36,338 nucleotides of DNA from UBA6176 sp032119375 (GTDB lineage Bacteria > Verrucomicrobiota > Verrucomicrobiia > Limisphaerales > UBA9464), in the NCBI GenBank assembly GCA_964430505.1, contig CAYSGH010000041.1, positions 1-36,338 on the forward strand, read 5' to 3'. Position numbers and translations under genes: made by a program. A model generated the notes under the pieces. The model was given only the letters and a program-made list of their open reading frames with translations, had not been told where the DNA came from and ran no database searches. Below are positions 1-8,112 of this stretch, piece after piece (the first letter of the stretch is position 1; the number at the start of each line of letters is the position of its first letter).

Positions 1-3
1 TGT

Positions 4-23
4 GCCGGGTCAGGGGACCCGGC
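4..23. repeat. REP-like perfect hairpin
   Basis: Perfect inverted repeat: GCCGGGTC (4-11), loop AGGG, GACCCGGC (16-23). It lies about 230 bases past the end of the prepilin gene with no obvious T-run, so it fits a REP-like intergenic palindrome or RNA-stabilising hairpin better than a classical intrinsic terminator. Whether it recurs in the genome cannot be seen here; no second copy was noticed in the window. Confidence 0.4.
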
Positions 24-51
24 CTACAGCCGCGTCGAGCCCACCACGACC

Positions 52-159
52 TCACTCACAGGGTGAGCCCTTGGGTTCCTGCCCGTGAGCCCATCCTCCC
101 TGATGGGAGGGCCCTTTCCTCGTTTTGAAATCCTCTTCGACTGCCGTTTCCAGGTTCAT
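52..159 (-). other. possible 35-residue ORF downstream of the prepilin gene
   Basis: An ATG at 159 opens a 35-codon frame ending in TGA at 52-54. It begins MNLETAVEEDF and ends in GSPCE. The peptide is hydrophilic, with no signal or membrane segment and no clear Shine-Dalgarno sequence. It lies among several hairpins, so it may be chance reading through a structured 3' region. I do not recognise it and rate it weak. Confidence 0.15.
95..110. repeat. short hairpin CCTCCC-TGAT-GGGAGG
   Basis: Perfect 6-bp inverted repeat with a four-base loop, inside the GC-rich tail downstream of the prepilin gene. The plus-strand sequence that follows is pyrimidine-rich (CCCTTTCCTCGTTTT), so it could be a weak plus-strand terminator. 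No plus-strand gene precedes it in the window. Confidence 0.25.
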
Positions 160-162
160 GAA

Positions 163-205
163 CCGGCCCTGGGGCCGGCGAGTCGTTGGGTGCCCGCCGG
201 CGGGC
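163..205 (-). terminator. paired hairpins downstream of the prepilin gene
   Basis: Two strong GC hairpins lie 48-90 bases beyond the prepilin stop codon. CCGGCCC (163-169) pairs with GGGCCGG (172-178), and a 14-base perfect palindrome, GCCCGCCGGCGGGC, spans 192-205. They could fold at the mRNA 3' end. No U-tract follows either, so factor-independent termination is only a possibility. Confidence 0.3.
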
Positions 206-252
206 TCCGGGGATTTGCGCAATGCGGCCGACCCGGCCGCCTCCTCCCCCGT

Positions 253-1077
253 TCAGTCCGCGATGTCTTCCTGGACGAGGGTGCGTTGGACCCATTCGAG
301 GTCGGTGCGGTCCTGGGGGACGGCCGGGTTGATCTTCACGAAGCCGCCGGTGTTCCGGAACGAGCGGGTGCTGGGCCCGACCCAGCGCTTGATCTCGGCG
401 TGGCCGTCCGCAAAGGACATGTCGCCGCCGCCATTGTGACGGCTGGACGGGTAGTTTTGCCACGTGTCCTTGCTGAACGCGTCCACGATGAAGTAGCCGT
501 CGTCGATCACGTACTCGCTTTCGTCCACGAAGACCATGGCTCCGGACGGGCCCGGGTTGGCGATCTGGGTTTCCTTGGCCCAGGAACGGTGGCTGAACTT
601 GCCGGAGGTGAGGGCATCGAAGAGGTCCGAGGGCCCGCCCATGCGGCCCTGGATGGAGAAGCTGCGGTTGCGGCGCTTCTTCACGCGGCCCTTGGGTGGC
701 CACGGGGGATCGGCCGGGCACGTGTAGATTTCCAGCGAGGTGTTGTAGGGCCACAGCTTGCCCGCCCGGATGATGTTCACGTTCGTGGCCTCGGGGGCCA
801 TGGTCACGAGGTCGGCGCTGAGGATCCACGCGTTGTCGATCCAGGAGTTCCTGTCGAACGTGTTGGGGACGAGCTTGCCGTCGTTGTCGTGGGCGTAGAG
901 CGCCCAGGCGAGCTGGAGCTGCTTGGCGTTGCTCATGCACCGCAGGCCCTGGGCCTTGGACTTCGCCTTGCCCAACGCGGGGAGAAGCATCCCGGCAAGG
1001 ATGGCGATGATGGCAATGACGACCAGCAACTCGATGAGCGTGAAGCCGGTCGGGCGACGGGAACGCGGGTCTTTCAT
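253..1077 (-). CDS. prepilin-type N-terminal cleavage / H-X9-DG protein
   Basis: A 274-residue type II secretion/type IV pilin-like protein. After a short basic leader (MKDPRSRRPTG) comes FTLIELLVVIAIIAILAG, the class III prepilin signal: cleavage after Gly, N-methylation of Phe, and the conserved Glu at mature position 5, followed by a hydrophobic helix of about 20 residues. Near residues 240-255 is the H-X9-DG motif (His, nine residues, ADG) that defines the large prepilin-like family of Planctomycetes and Verrucomicrobia. The ATG at 1077 is preceded by AGGA five bases upstream; a frame extending to 1203 would bury the leader behind 42 extra residues. These proteins exist in many paralogous copies and are thought to be cell-surface or pseudopilus subunits, but individual roles are unknown. 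Divergent from the helicase gene. Confidence 0.93.
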   Translation of the reverse strand: MKDPRSRRPTGFTLIELLVVIAIIAILAGMLLPALGKAKSKAQGLRCMSNAKQLQLAWALYAHDNDGKLVPNTFDRNSWIDNAWILSADLVTMAPEATNVNIIRAGKLWPYNTSLEIYTCPADPPWPPKGRVKKRRNRSFSIQGRMGGPSDLFDALTSGKFSHRSWAKETQIANPGPSGAMVFVDESEYVIDDGYFIVDAFSKDTWQNYPSSRHNGGGDMSFADGHAEIKRWVGPSTRSFRNTGGFVKINPAVPQDRTDLEWVQRTLVQEDIAD

Positions 1078-1457
1078 GGGGGTCCTGTATGGAGTGGCAC
1101 CGGTGGCCCGTCCCGGTTTGCGCCGTCGGAATCCGTTCCAACCCGCGCCGAGACGCACCTCCGGCGGATGCATTGCGTTTCTGGCTGAACGGGCCAAGCG
1201 CACGGCGACCGCGTTTCGATGTCAAGCCTGCGTCGTGCTCGGCACCGACGGGGGATGGGCGCGCGTTCGACCGCCTGGGACCCTGGGACGGAACCGTGCC
1301 CCGCGACGCCCCCAACCCGATGCGGGTCGCCTCGGATGCTTTCCTTCGTGCCGCCGCCCCCCGAGTCCGTGCACGCTGTCGTCGTTGGGCGTTGGACGAC
1401 AGCGCGTGTGGCATGAAGCCGCGGTCGCGGTGCCACGTCTGTCGCCCCAGACGTTTC
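1078..1457. promoter_or_regulatory. divergent intergenic region, prepilin / DUF4011 helicase
   Basis: A 380-base gap between divergent genes must hold both promoters. The helicase frame is open back to 1089, but the extra N-terminal residues (arginine- and proline-rich) do not look like the family, so I treat the stretch as non-coding. No convincing -35/-10 pair is visible in this GC-rich sequence. The only notable structure is the inverted repeat at 1375-1403, listed separately. Confidence 0.4.
1375..1403. repeat. 9-bp inverted repeat upstream of the helicase gene
   Basis: GCTGTCGTC (1375-1383) and GACGACAGC (1395-1403) form perfect arms around an 11-base spacer; the outer flanks CAC and GTG extend the symmetry imperfectly. 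It lies 55 bases before the chosen helicase start, so it could be a leader hairpin or an operator. No regulator gene is adjacent. Confidence 0.35.
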
Positions 1458-4400
1458 ATGAACGATGTTCCATCCGCGGGGGGTGCCCCGGGCCAACGTG
1501 TTGAGGGCCCGGCCCACTCCCTTTCCATTCGCAGCCGCACCACGACGGCGGCCTCCCTGGCGCTCAATGGCGTTCCCTGCATCGAATCCCTTTCCGTAGC
1601 CAGCCCGGGCCCCTTGTCGGGGGCCGTGGTCCATGTCCGACTCGACGGGACCGACGTCCCGGCGTGGCAGGCGTCCGTCGAGCCCATGGCCGAGGGCGGG
1701 ACGGTGGAGCTGGACGCGTCCGGCTTCGGCGTCCCCGTTGCGCTGATGCGCCGATCCAACGAGCGCGAGTCCGTGGACGTGGTGGCCACCCTTGTGGATC
1801 GCTCCGGCGCGACGCTGGCCCAGGACCGGCGGCGGTTGATCGTGCTGCCCGCCTCGCACTGGGTGGGACGCAACGAGGACGCGCCGTCCCTCTCGGCGTT
1901 CGTCACCCCCAACTCCCCGGCGGCCCATGACCTCCTGCGCGCGGCGTCGGAGGCGCTGGGCGCGCGGACCGGGTCGCCGGCGCTCGACGGCTACCAGTCT
2001 GGAAGCCCGGAGCGGGTGCAACGCATCGCCGAGGCCTGCTACGGCGCGCTCGCGGCAAGGCGGGTCGCGTACCAAGCCATGCAGGCCAGCTTCGAGGACG
2101 AGGGCCAGAAGGTCCGCACGCTGGCCGAGGTCGTGTCCGATGGGCTCGGCAACTGCCTCGACCTGTCGGTCGCGTTGGCGGCGTTGCTCGAGGCCGCCGG
2201 GCTCGTCGTGGTGATCGTCGCGGGGGACGGGCACGCGGCCGTCGGCTTCTCCACCGTGGGCGATCCGTTCCCCGAGCCCGTCCATGAGGGCGCGTCGGCG
2301 CTGCTCAACCGCATGGAGCTGGGAGAGGTGCGCCTCGTCGAGTCCACGCTCGCCTGCGCGCCCGGCGCCGACTTCGGGTCCGCCTTGGCGCGGGCCGAGC
2401 AATGGCTTCGGGACGTGTCGGGACGCGTGCACGTCATCGACCTGCACGCGGCGCGGCGGGCGGGATACCATCCGTTGCCCGAGGTGCTCGACGCCTTGGA
2501 GTCCTTGCCGGCGCAGGCGGGTCGGCCGGCCGTTGCGGCGGCCGCGGAACGCCCATGGGAGGTCAAGCTCCCGCCCAACCTCGTCACGGTCCCCAGCAGG
2601 CCTCGGACATTGGAGGAGGTGCGCCTCGACGGATGGAAGCGCCGTCTCCTCGACCTGACGCTGCGCAACCGGTTGCTCAACGACCGGCCCGACGCCGGCA
2701 TCCCCCTGGCCGTCTCCGGCGAGCGCGGCCTGGCCCTCGCCTTGTCACGCCTCCAGGCGGAGGGAGCGTTTCGACTCCTCCCCAACGCCGGCACGCGCCC
2801 GCCCTCCGAGGAGGCCATCGAGGACGAGGTCGGCCGCCAATGGCTCCGGTCCAGCCTCCCGGAGGCCGAGCTGGCCCGGCGCGCCACCAAGGCGTGGCGT
2901 GACTCCGTCAGCTCCATCGAGGAGACGGGCGCGCGCAGCCTGTTCGTCGCGCTCGGGTGTCTCGAGCACCGCGCCGAGGGCCGTGCCACGCCCGCCCATG
3001 CGCCCATCCTGCTCGTCCCGGCCGAGCTGGCCCGCTCCGGCCGCGGCGAGGGCTTCAAGGTCCGCGCCGTCGCCGAGGACATCGTCGCCAACGCCGCCCT
3101 CATCGAGCACCTGCGCATGGTCCATGGGATCGACCTGGGCCTGCTCGAAGACCTGACCGAGGACGACGCGCGCATCGACATCCCGACGATCCTCGCCCAC
3201 GTGCGGCAACGGGTGCGCGACCTGCCGGGGGCCGTCGTCCACGCGACGGCCAAGCTGGGCAACTACAGCTTCAAGAAGCTCCCGCTCTTCCACGAGCTGC
3301 GCGACCGCTCGGCCGAGGTCCTCTCGCATCCCGTGGTGCGTTCCCTGCTCGGGCGACAGGCCACGCCCGAGTTGGCGGCCGTGCCGTTGGCGTCGGCGGA
3401 GGCCACCGAGACCCTGGTGCGCTACGAGTCCATGAGGCTGCCCTTGCCCGCCGACTCGTCGCAGGTCGCCGCCGTCGCCAGCGGCGCGGAGGGCCGCACG
3501 TTCGTGCTCCAGGGGCCGCCCGGCACCGGCAAGAGCCAGACCATCACCAACCTGATGGCCGAATGCCTCGCGCGCGGGAAGCGCGTCCTCTTCATCGCCG
3601 AGAAGGCCGCCGCCCTGGAGGTCGTCAGCCGACGCCTCCGACAGCAGGGGCTCGGCCCGTTCGCCCTCGACCTCCACGCCGAGCACGCCTCCAAGCCCAG
3701 CTTCGTTGCGCAGGTGAAGGCGGCCCTGGAGGAAATGGGCGCGCCCGCCGAGCCCGGGGCGCGGAAGGTCGCTAGCATGGGCTCCGACCTGGATCGCCTT
3801 CGCGAACGCCTGCGGGCCGCCTGCCAGGCGCTGCATGGAGGCGCGGCCGAATCCAACGAAGCGCCTCGCGCCGGCGAGGCCGCCGGGGATCGCCTGACCG
3901 TCTTCGGCGCCGTCGAGCGCGTCCTGGAGCTGGCCGAAGGCTCCGAGGCCGCCCGCGCGGCGGGCCTTTCGGGAGCCCTCGATGCCACGTTGCCGGAGGA
4001 CGCGACCGACGCCGACGTGCAGGAGCGATGCGACGTCGTCCTGGCCTTGGCCGAGGCCGTGCGGGCGTTGCCCAAGGGGGCGGCGGATGTCCTCGGCGAC
4101 GTTGCGCCGACGTCGCATGTCAGCCCCGAGGCCGCGCGGGTCGTGGCCACGCAGGCCTCCAACGCCTCGGCGGCCGTCGTCGCCTGCAACCACGCGCTGG
4201 AAGCGCTCGCCCGTTCCATGGGCTGCCCGACGCCCGGCAACCTCGGGCGTGCCCGGCAGTTGATGGCGTTGGCCGACGCCGTGGATGCGTCGCATCCGGC
4301 GGCGGCCGAGCTGGCGACGATGGCGTGCGCCGAGGACCACGCCGCGCGGCTGGATCGTCATGCCCAGGCCGTGCTGGGCTCGGGCAAGGCCCGGGGGCTG

Positions 4401-6770
4401 GCGGCCGCACTGGAGCCGAGGTTCGACCGTGGCGTGCTCGCCTTGGACCATGCCGCGTTGGCGGGCGACCTGCGCGCGGCGCGGGGCAAGTTCGTGCTCT
4501 GGCGATGGCTCACGCTTCGGCGCGTGCGCGGGATGTTGGCACGGTTCGCCCGGCAAGCCTTGGACGCCGAGATCGACCCGTTGCTGGCGGTGCTGGAGGA
4601 GGCGGGGGCCGCCGCCGCCGCCGCGAAGGAGGCCGGGGCCTTCGCAACGGAGCTTCGCACGCTCGGGGAGCAACCGGGGAAGCCGCTCGCCATCGAGGCC
4701 ACCCAGGGCGCCATCGACAAGGCCCGCAACCTTGCCCGCCTCGTGCGCGCCACGCACGCCGCCGACCTCGTCGCCCTCCGCGAGGCGTTGCCCGCCTCCC
4801 TTCGCTCCGGCGGCTTCGAGCCCGTCGCCCGAGCCGCGCGCGAGTCCATGGCCGCCGTGGAACGCGCCGTGGCCGACCTGGGCGAGAGCCTGCGGCCGCA
4901 GCCGCCGTGGCTCGACGACGCGTCCGCCATCGGGGCCATCGCGGACCGCCTCGCCCGGATCGCTGCCAGCGCCCCCAAGCTCCCGGCATGGTCCGACGTG
5001 TCGGTCGCGAGGGACCGGGCCGCCGCGTCCGGGATGTCCATGGTGGCGGAGGCCATCCTGTCGCGGCGGCTGGCGCCCGCGGATGCCGACGAGGCGGCCG
5101 AGGCCGAGCTGTTGTCGGGCTGGATCCGCTCGCGGCTGCGGGTGGATGCGGCGCTGGCGGATTGCCCGAGCGACCGGATGGAGCCGTTGCGGACGACGTT
5201 GGCTCGGTTGGTGAAGGAGTATCAGGAGGCGGTGCCCAAGTCCCTGCCCGCCGCCGTGCGGGACCGCATCCGTGGGGCGTTGGACGTCGAGAGGGCGGAC
5301 CCGCCGCTCCGGCAGGCGCTGCGGTTGATGGAGGAGTTCCGGGTGCTCACGACGATCCGGCGGCCCATCCGGCGCGTGATGCGGGACTGCGCGCCCGCCA
5401 TCACGGTGTTGATGCCCCTGGTGCTGGCCAGCCCGTTGACGGCGGCCACGCTGTTGCCGCCGGAGTTCCCGGCCTTCGACCTGGTGGTGTTCGACGAGGC
5501 GTCGCAGGTCCCGGTGTGGGACGCCGCCTGCGCCTTGTCGCGCGCGCGCGCGGCCGTCGTGGTGGGCGACTCGCGCCAGCTTCCGCCCACGAACTTCTTC
5601 GAGCGGCGCGACACGGCCCCGGCGGACGCGGGCATGGACCGGGACGACGCGCGTGAGGGCGCGGGGGCTCCGACGGAACCGGGCGGGGCAGGGGACCCCT
5701 TCGAGGTGCTCGACAGCCTCCTCGACGAGGCCGTGGCCTCGGGCCTGCCGCAGATGCGGTTGCTGTGGCATTACCGGTCGCGCGACGAGCGGCTGATCGA
5801 GTTCTCGAACCGCAAGAGCTACGAGGGACGCCTCAAGACGTTCCCCGCCGCCGAGCGCGGCCACCCCAACCTTGGCGTCGAGTTCCGACTCGTGCGCGGC
5901 ATCTACGACCGCGGGGGCAAGGCCACCAACCGCGCCGAGGCCGAGGCCGTCGTGGCGGAGGTTCGAGGCCGTTTGCTGGATCCGGACGCGAGTGTGGCCA
6001 ACCGTTCGGTGGGGGTCGTCACGTTCAGCGAGGCCCAGCAAACCCTTGTGCAGGACCTGCTCGACGAGGCGCTGGCGTCCGACCCGGCGTTCCATGACGC
6101 CTTCCATGCGGTCGCCGCGACCGGCGAGGGCGTGTTCGTGAAGAACCTGGAGAACGTCCAGGGCGACGAGCGCGCCACCATGGTGTTCTCGATTTGCTAC
6201 GGTCGCGACGCGTCGGGCCGGCTCCACCATCACTTCGGGCCGCTCAGCCTGGCCGGGGGCGAGCGCCGCCTGAACGTGGCCGTCACGCGCGCCCGCGAGA
6301 AGGTCGTGGTCCTCTCCAGCATCCGCGCGGCCGACATCGACCTCGGGCGTTGCACGGCGCAGGGGGCGCGGGACCTGCGGGACTACCTGGCGTATGCGGA
6401 GCAGGGGACGTTGCCCGCCGTGCGTGGCCTCGCCCGGGCCGAGCCCATCCCGGAGCCCGGCGTCCTGGAGGAACACCTCGCGGACGCGCTCGAGGACCGG
6501 GGCTGGGTCGTGGCCCTTCACGTCGGCGTCTCGCGCGACTATCGCGTGGGCATCGCCGTCGCCCGCCGCGACAACCCGGGCCGATGGTTGCTGGGCATCG
6601 AGCTGGACGGCGCCTTCCACCGCTCGGCCCCCGCCGTGCTCGACCGCGACGTCGTGCGTGGCCAGGTCCTGCGGGCGTTGGGATGGGACATCCTCCGCGT
6701 CTCCTGCCTCGACGTGTTCCGGGATTCCAACGCGGTGGTCGCACGCATCGCGAGGCACTTGCAGCGGTGA
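1458..6770 (+). CDS. DUF4011 / SF1 helicase / Vsr-like nuclease, candidate defence protein
   Basis: A 1770-residue multidomain protein. Order: beta-rich N-terminal region (about 15-135); transglutaminase-like fold (about 150-275) with GNCLDLS (Cys233) and GDGHAAV (His259); DUF4011 from about 393 (WKRRLLDLTLRNRLLN); SF1 helicase/ATPase with Walker A GPPGTGKS at 686-693, a long alanine-rich insert (about 750-1280) with coiled-coil character, Walker B DEAS at 1346-1349, then ENVQGDER and LNVAVTRAREK motifs; and a C-terminal Vsr/PD-(D/E)XK-like domain (about 1660-1770). This architecture has been proposed as a single-gene antiphage system (Hhe in defence-island surveys, from memory). Relatives often carry DUF3320 after the nuclease; this protein stops without it. 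The nuclease motif YRIDLAV of relatives reads YRVGIAV, with Gly1698 in place of the acidic residue. The start is the ATG just before recognisable homology; it has no clear ribosome site, so it is uncertain. Confidence 0.88.
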   Translation: MNDVPSAGGAPGQRVEGPAHSLSIRSRTTTAASLALNGVPCIESLSVASPGPLSGAVVHVRLDGTDVPAWQASVEPMAEGGTVELDASGFGVPVALMRRSNERESVDVVATLVDRSGATLAQDRRRLIVLPASHWVGRNEDAPSLSAFVTPNSPAAHDLLRAASEALGARTGSPALDGYQSGSPERVQRIAEACYGALAARRVAYQAMQASFEDEGQKVRTLAEVVSDGLGNCLDLSVALAALLEAAGLVVVIVAGDGHAAVGFSTVGDPFPEPVHEGASALLNRMELGEVRLVESTLACAPGADFGSALARAEQWLRDVSGRVHVIDLHAARRAGYHPLPEVLDALESLPAQAGRPAVAAAAERPWEVKLPPNLVTVPSRPRTLEEVRLDGWKRRLLDLTLRNRLLNDRPDAGIPLAVSGERGLALALSRLQAEGAFRLLPNAGTRPPSEEAIEDEVGRQWLRSSLPEAELARRATKAWRDSVSSIEETGARSLFVALGCLEHRAEGRATPAHAPILLVPAELARSGRGEGFKVRAVAEDIVANAALIEHLRMVHGIDLGLLEDLTEDDARIDIPTILAHVRQRVRDLPGAVVHATAKLGNYSFKKLPLFHELRDRSAEVLSHPVVRSLLGRQATPELAAVPLASAEATETLVRYESMRLPLPADSSQVAAVASGAEGRTFVLQGPPGTGKSQTITNLMAECLARGKRVLFIAEKAAALEVVSRRLRQQGLGPFALDLHAEHASKPSFVAQVKAALEEMGAPAEPGARKVASMGSDLDRLRERLRAACQALHGGAAESNEAPRAGEAAGDRLTVFGAVERVLELAEGSEAARAAGLSGALDATLPEDATDADVQERCDVVLALAEAVRALPKGAADVLGDVAPTSHVSPEAARVVATQASNASAAVVACNHALEALARSMGCPTPGNLGRARQLMALADAVDASHPAAAELATMACAEDHAARLDRHAQAVLGSGKARGLAAALEPRFDRGVLALDHAALAGDLRAARGKFVLWRWLTLRRVRGMLARFARQALDAEIDPLLAVLEEAGAAAAAAKEAGAFATELRTLGEQPGKPLAIEATQGAIDKARNLARLVRATHAADLVALREALPASLRSGGFEPVARAARESMAAVERAVADLGESLRPQPPWLDDASAIGAIADRLARIAASAPKLPAWSDVSVARDRAAASGMSMVAEAILSRRLAPADADEAAEAELLSGWIRSRLRVDAALADCPSDRMEPLRTTLARLVKEYQEAVPKSLPAAVRDRIRGALDVERADPPLRQALRLMEEFRVLTTIRRPIRRVMRDCAPAITVLMPLVLASPLTAATLLPPEFPAFDLVVFDEASQVPVWDAACALSRARAAVVVGDSRQLPPTNFFERRDTAPADAGMDRDDAREGAGAPTEPGGAGDPFEVLDSLLDEAVASGLPQMRLLWHYRSRDERLIEFSNRKSYEGRLKTFPAAERGHPNLGVEFRLVRGIYDRGGKATNRAEAEAVVAEVRGRLLDPDASVANRSVGVVTFSEAQQTLVQDLLDEALASDPAFHDAFHAVAATGEGVFVKNLENVQGDERATMVFSICYGRDASGRLHHHFGPLSLAGGERRLNVAVTRAREKVVVLSSIRAADIDLGRCTAQGARDLRDYLAYAEQGTLPAVRGLARAEPIPEPGVLEEHLADALEDRGWVVALHVGVSRDYRVGIAVARRDNPGRWLLGIELDGAFHRSAPAVLDRDVVRGQVLRALGWDILRVSCLDVFRDSNAVVARIARHLQR

Positions 6771-6892
6771 GCCGGGGCGCGGGCCGGGCGCGGAACCTGG
6801 GTTCCTGGGTGTCCTTGCTGGGGAGGCCACACCGCATGGAGTCCCGGCTTTTCCCCTTCGTTCCAGCCGCCGGACCGGGCTAGCGTCGGCCC

Positions 6893-7378
6893 ATGACGAG
6901 CGCGTCGAAGGTCCTGGGTCCGGAGGCCATGCAGGCATGGCGGGCCGGGCTGCGGGCGTCGGGGCGCACCGTCGTGGTGACCAACGGATGCTTCGACATC
7001 CTGCACGCCGGCCACGTCTCCTACCTCGAGTCCGCCAGGTCCCTGGGCGACGCGTTGCTGGTCGGCATGAACGGCGACGATTCCGTCCGCCAGCTCAAGG
7101 GTCCCGAGCGCCCCGTCGTTCCCGAGGACGACCGCGCACGCGTGCTCGCCGCCCTCGGGTGCGTCGATGCCGTGTGCCTGTTCCCGGAAAAGCGGGCGAC
7201 GCGCTTCCTCGGCGAGGCCCGGCCGGACCTCTACGTGAAGGGCGGCGACTACACGATCGACACCATCGACCAGGACGAGCGTCGCGCCGTCGAGTCCGCG
7301 GGCGGCCGCATCGTCTTCCTCCCGTTCCTTCCCGGGCGCAGCACCACCGGCCTCCTTGGCAAAATCCTGAAGCTTTGA
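6893..7378 (+). CDS. rfaE2: D-glycero-beta-D-manno-heptose 1-phosphate adenylyltransferase
   Basis: A 161-residue cytidylyltransferase-fold enzyme matching the C-terminal half of bifunctional HldE. It transfers AMP from ATP to heptose 1-phosphate, giving ADP-heptose for the lipopolysaccharide inner core. The nucleotide-binding signature is TNGCFDILHAGH, with HAGH at residues 38-41. Further family segments are LLVGMNGDDSVRQLKG, the PDLYVKGGDY strand and the GRSTTGLL loop near the C-terminus. The kinase half of HldE is absent, so it should act with a separate heptose-7-phosphate kinase, as in other split systems. It begins 122 bases after the helicase and 28 bases before yhbY, with which it may be cotranscribed. 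Its presence indicates a Gram-negative envelope with heptose-containing glycoconjugates. Confidence 0.93.
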   Translation: MTSASKVLGPEAMQAWRAGLRASGRTVVVTNGCFDILHAGHVSYLESARSLGDALLVGMNGDDSVRQLKGPERPVVPEDDRARVLAALGCVDAVCLFPEKRATRFLGEARPDLYVKGGDYTIDTIDQDERRAVESAGGRIVFLPFLPGRSTTGLLGKILKL

Positions 7379-7406
7379 ACCCCGTCCGTCCTCACACACG
7401 CATCCC

Positions 7407-7745
7407 ATGTCCGAACCCACGCCTCCTCCCCCCGAATCCAAGCTTTCCAACGCCACGGTCCGTGCGCTCAAGGCCCGTGCGCAGCGGCTGGACCCGGTGA
7501 TCAAGGTTGGCCACGCGGGCATCACGCCCGCGCTCGTGGCGAGCCTCGATGCCGCGCTCTCGCTGCATGAGCTGGTCAAGGTGAAGTTCACCGGCCTGAA
7601 GGAGCAGAAGGACGAGCTGTCGCCTCGCCTGGCCGAGGCCACCCGCAGCCATCTCGTCTGGCGCATCGGGCACTGTGCCGTGCTTTTCCGGGAGCGGCCC
7701 AAGGCCCCGGATGCAACGGCGGACGTGGGCAAGGGTGCGCCGTGA
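7407..7745 (+). CDS. yhbY: YhbY family (CRM domain) RNA-binding protein
   Basis: A 112-residue protein consisting mainly of one CRS1-YhbY (CRM) domain, residues about 14-98. Recognisable segments are LKARAQRLDPVIKVGHAGIT, with the GXXG-like loop GHAG, then LHELVKVKF and LVWRIGHCAVLFRE. YhbY proteins associate with pre-50S ribosomal subunits and bind RNA; the precise role is unsettled. The N-terminal 13 residues and the C-terminal 15 or so (APDATADVGKGAP) are low-complexity tails. The gene lies 28 bases after the heptose adenylyltransferase gene. Downstream is a dispersed repeat and then a tRNA gene on the opposite strand. Confidence 0.92.
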   Translation: MSEPTPPPPESKLSNATVRALKARAQRLDPVIKVGHAGITPALVASLDAALSLHELVKVKFTGLKEQKDELSPRLAEATRSHLVWRIGHCAVLFRERPKAPDATADVGKGAP

Positions 7746-7843
7746 AGGATGCCCGGCCTGCCCGGCGCGTGGCGGTCGCAGGGCCCCCGGCGGTGACGAC
7801 TCGCTAGGAACCGCTGTCGAAGCCGAGCGAATGACGAAGGGGT

Positions 7844-7893
7844 TGCGCCAGCAGATCGAGCAGGCACGAACGATCCAACCCAATCGTTCTGGC
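7844..7893 (+). repeat. dispersed repeat, copy A
   Basis: This 50-base core aligns without gaps to 31873-31922 with 41 of 50 identical bases (hand count). The shared blocks include AGCAGATCGAGCA, GCACGA and CCAAC..AATCG. Weaker similarity extends leftwards (AAGCCG near 7820). The copy lies in the 230-base gap between yhbY and tRNA-Arg. The inverted left arm that is intact in copy B is degenerate here. Confidence 0.6.
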
Positions 7894-7975
7894 CCAGGCA
7901 CGAAGCCTTCAGCCAATGGAGGATTCGTGGCACGTCCGCCCGAGGACCGGGATGGGACGGGTGGCGGCTGTCGGC

Positions 7976-8052
7976 TGGTGCACCGGCCAGGACTTGAACC
8001 TGGAACCCTCTGATCCGAAGTCAGATGCTCTATCCAATTGAGCTACCGGTGC
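7976..8052 (-). tRNA. tRNA-Arg (anticodon TCG)
   Basis: On the minus strand the transcript starts GCACCGGTAGCTCAATTGGA. The acceptor stem GCACCGG pairs with CCGGTGC, followed by discriminator A and an encoded CCA (complement of 7976-7978). The anticodon stem TCTGA/TCAGA closes the loop CTTCGGA, giving anticodon TCG, which reads CGA (and possibly other CGN) arginine codons. The T arm GGTTCAAGTCC is canonical. The gene lies 60 bases downstream of pbpC on the same strand. Confidence 0.95.
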
Positions 8053-8112
8053 CCGAACGCCCTGGAAAGAAACCATGGCAGGCGCCCGCAGGCGAGCCGT
8101 AATTGGGCCGCA

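Noticed and set aside
1089..1457. N-terminal extension of the helicase (123 residues)
   Set aside because: The frame is open, but the residues are Arg/Pro-rich, do not resemble the family N-terminus, and fill a divergent intergenic region.
2745..6938. 1397-residue open frame opposite the helicase gene
   Set aside because: Shadow frame typical of high-GC coding DNA: low-complexity Gly/Arg/Pro/His-rich, without domain motifs.
6893..7378. Nicotinate or pantetheine-phosphate adenylyltransferase
   Set aside because: The HXGH fold is shared, but YVKGGDY and GRSTTGLL segments and length match the heptose-1-phosphate adenylyltransferase family better.
7746..7975. Prophage or integrative element attached to tRNA-Arg
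   Set aside because: No integrase, no direct repeat of the tRNA 3' end and no phage genes nearby; only the dispersed repeat is present.
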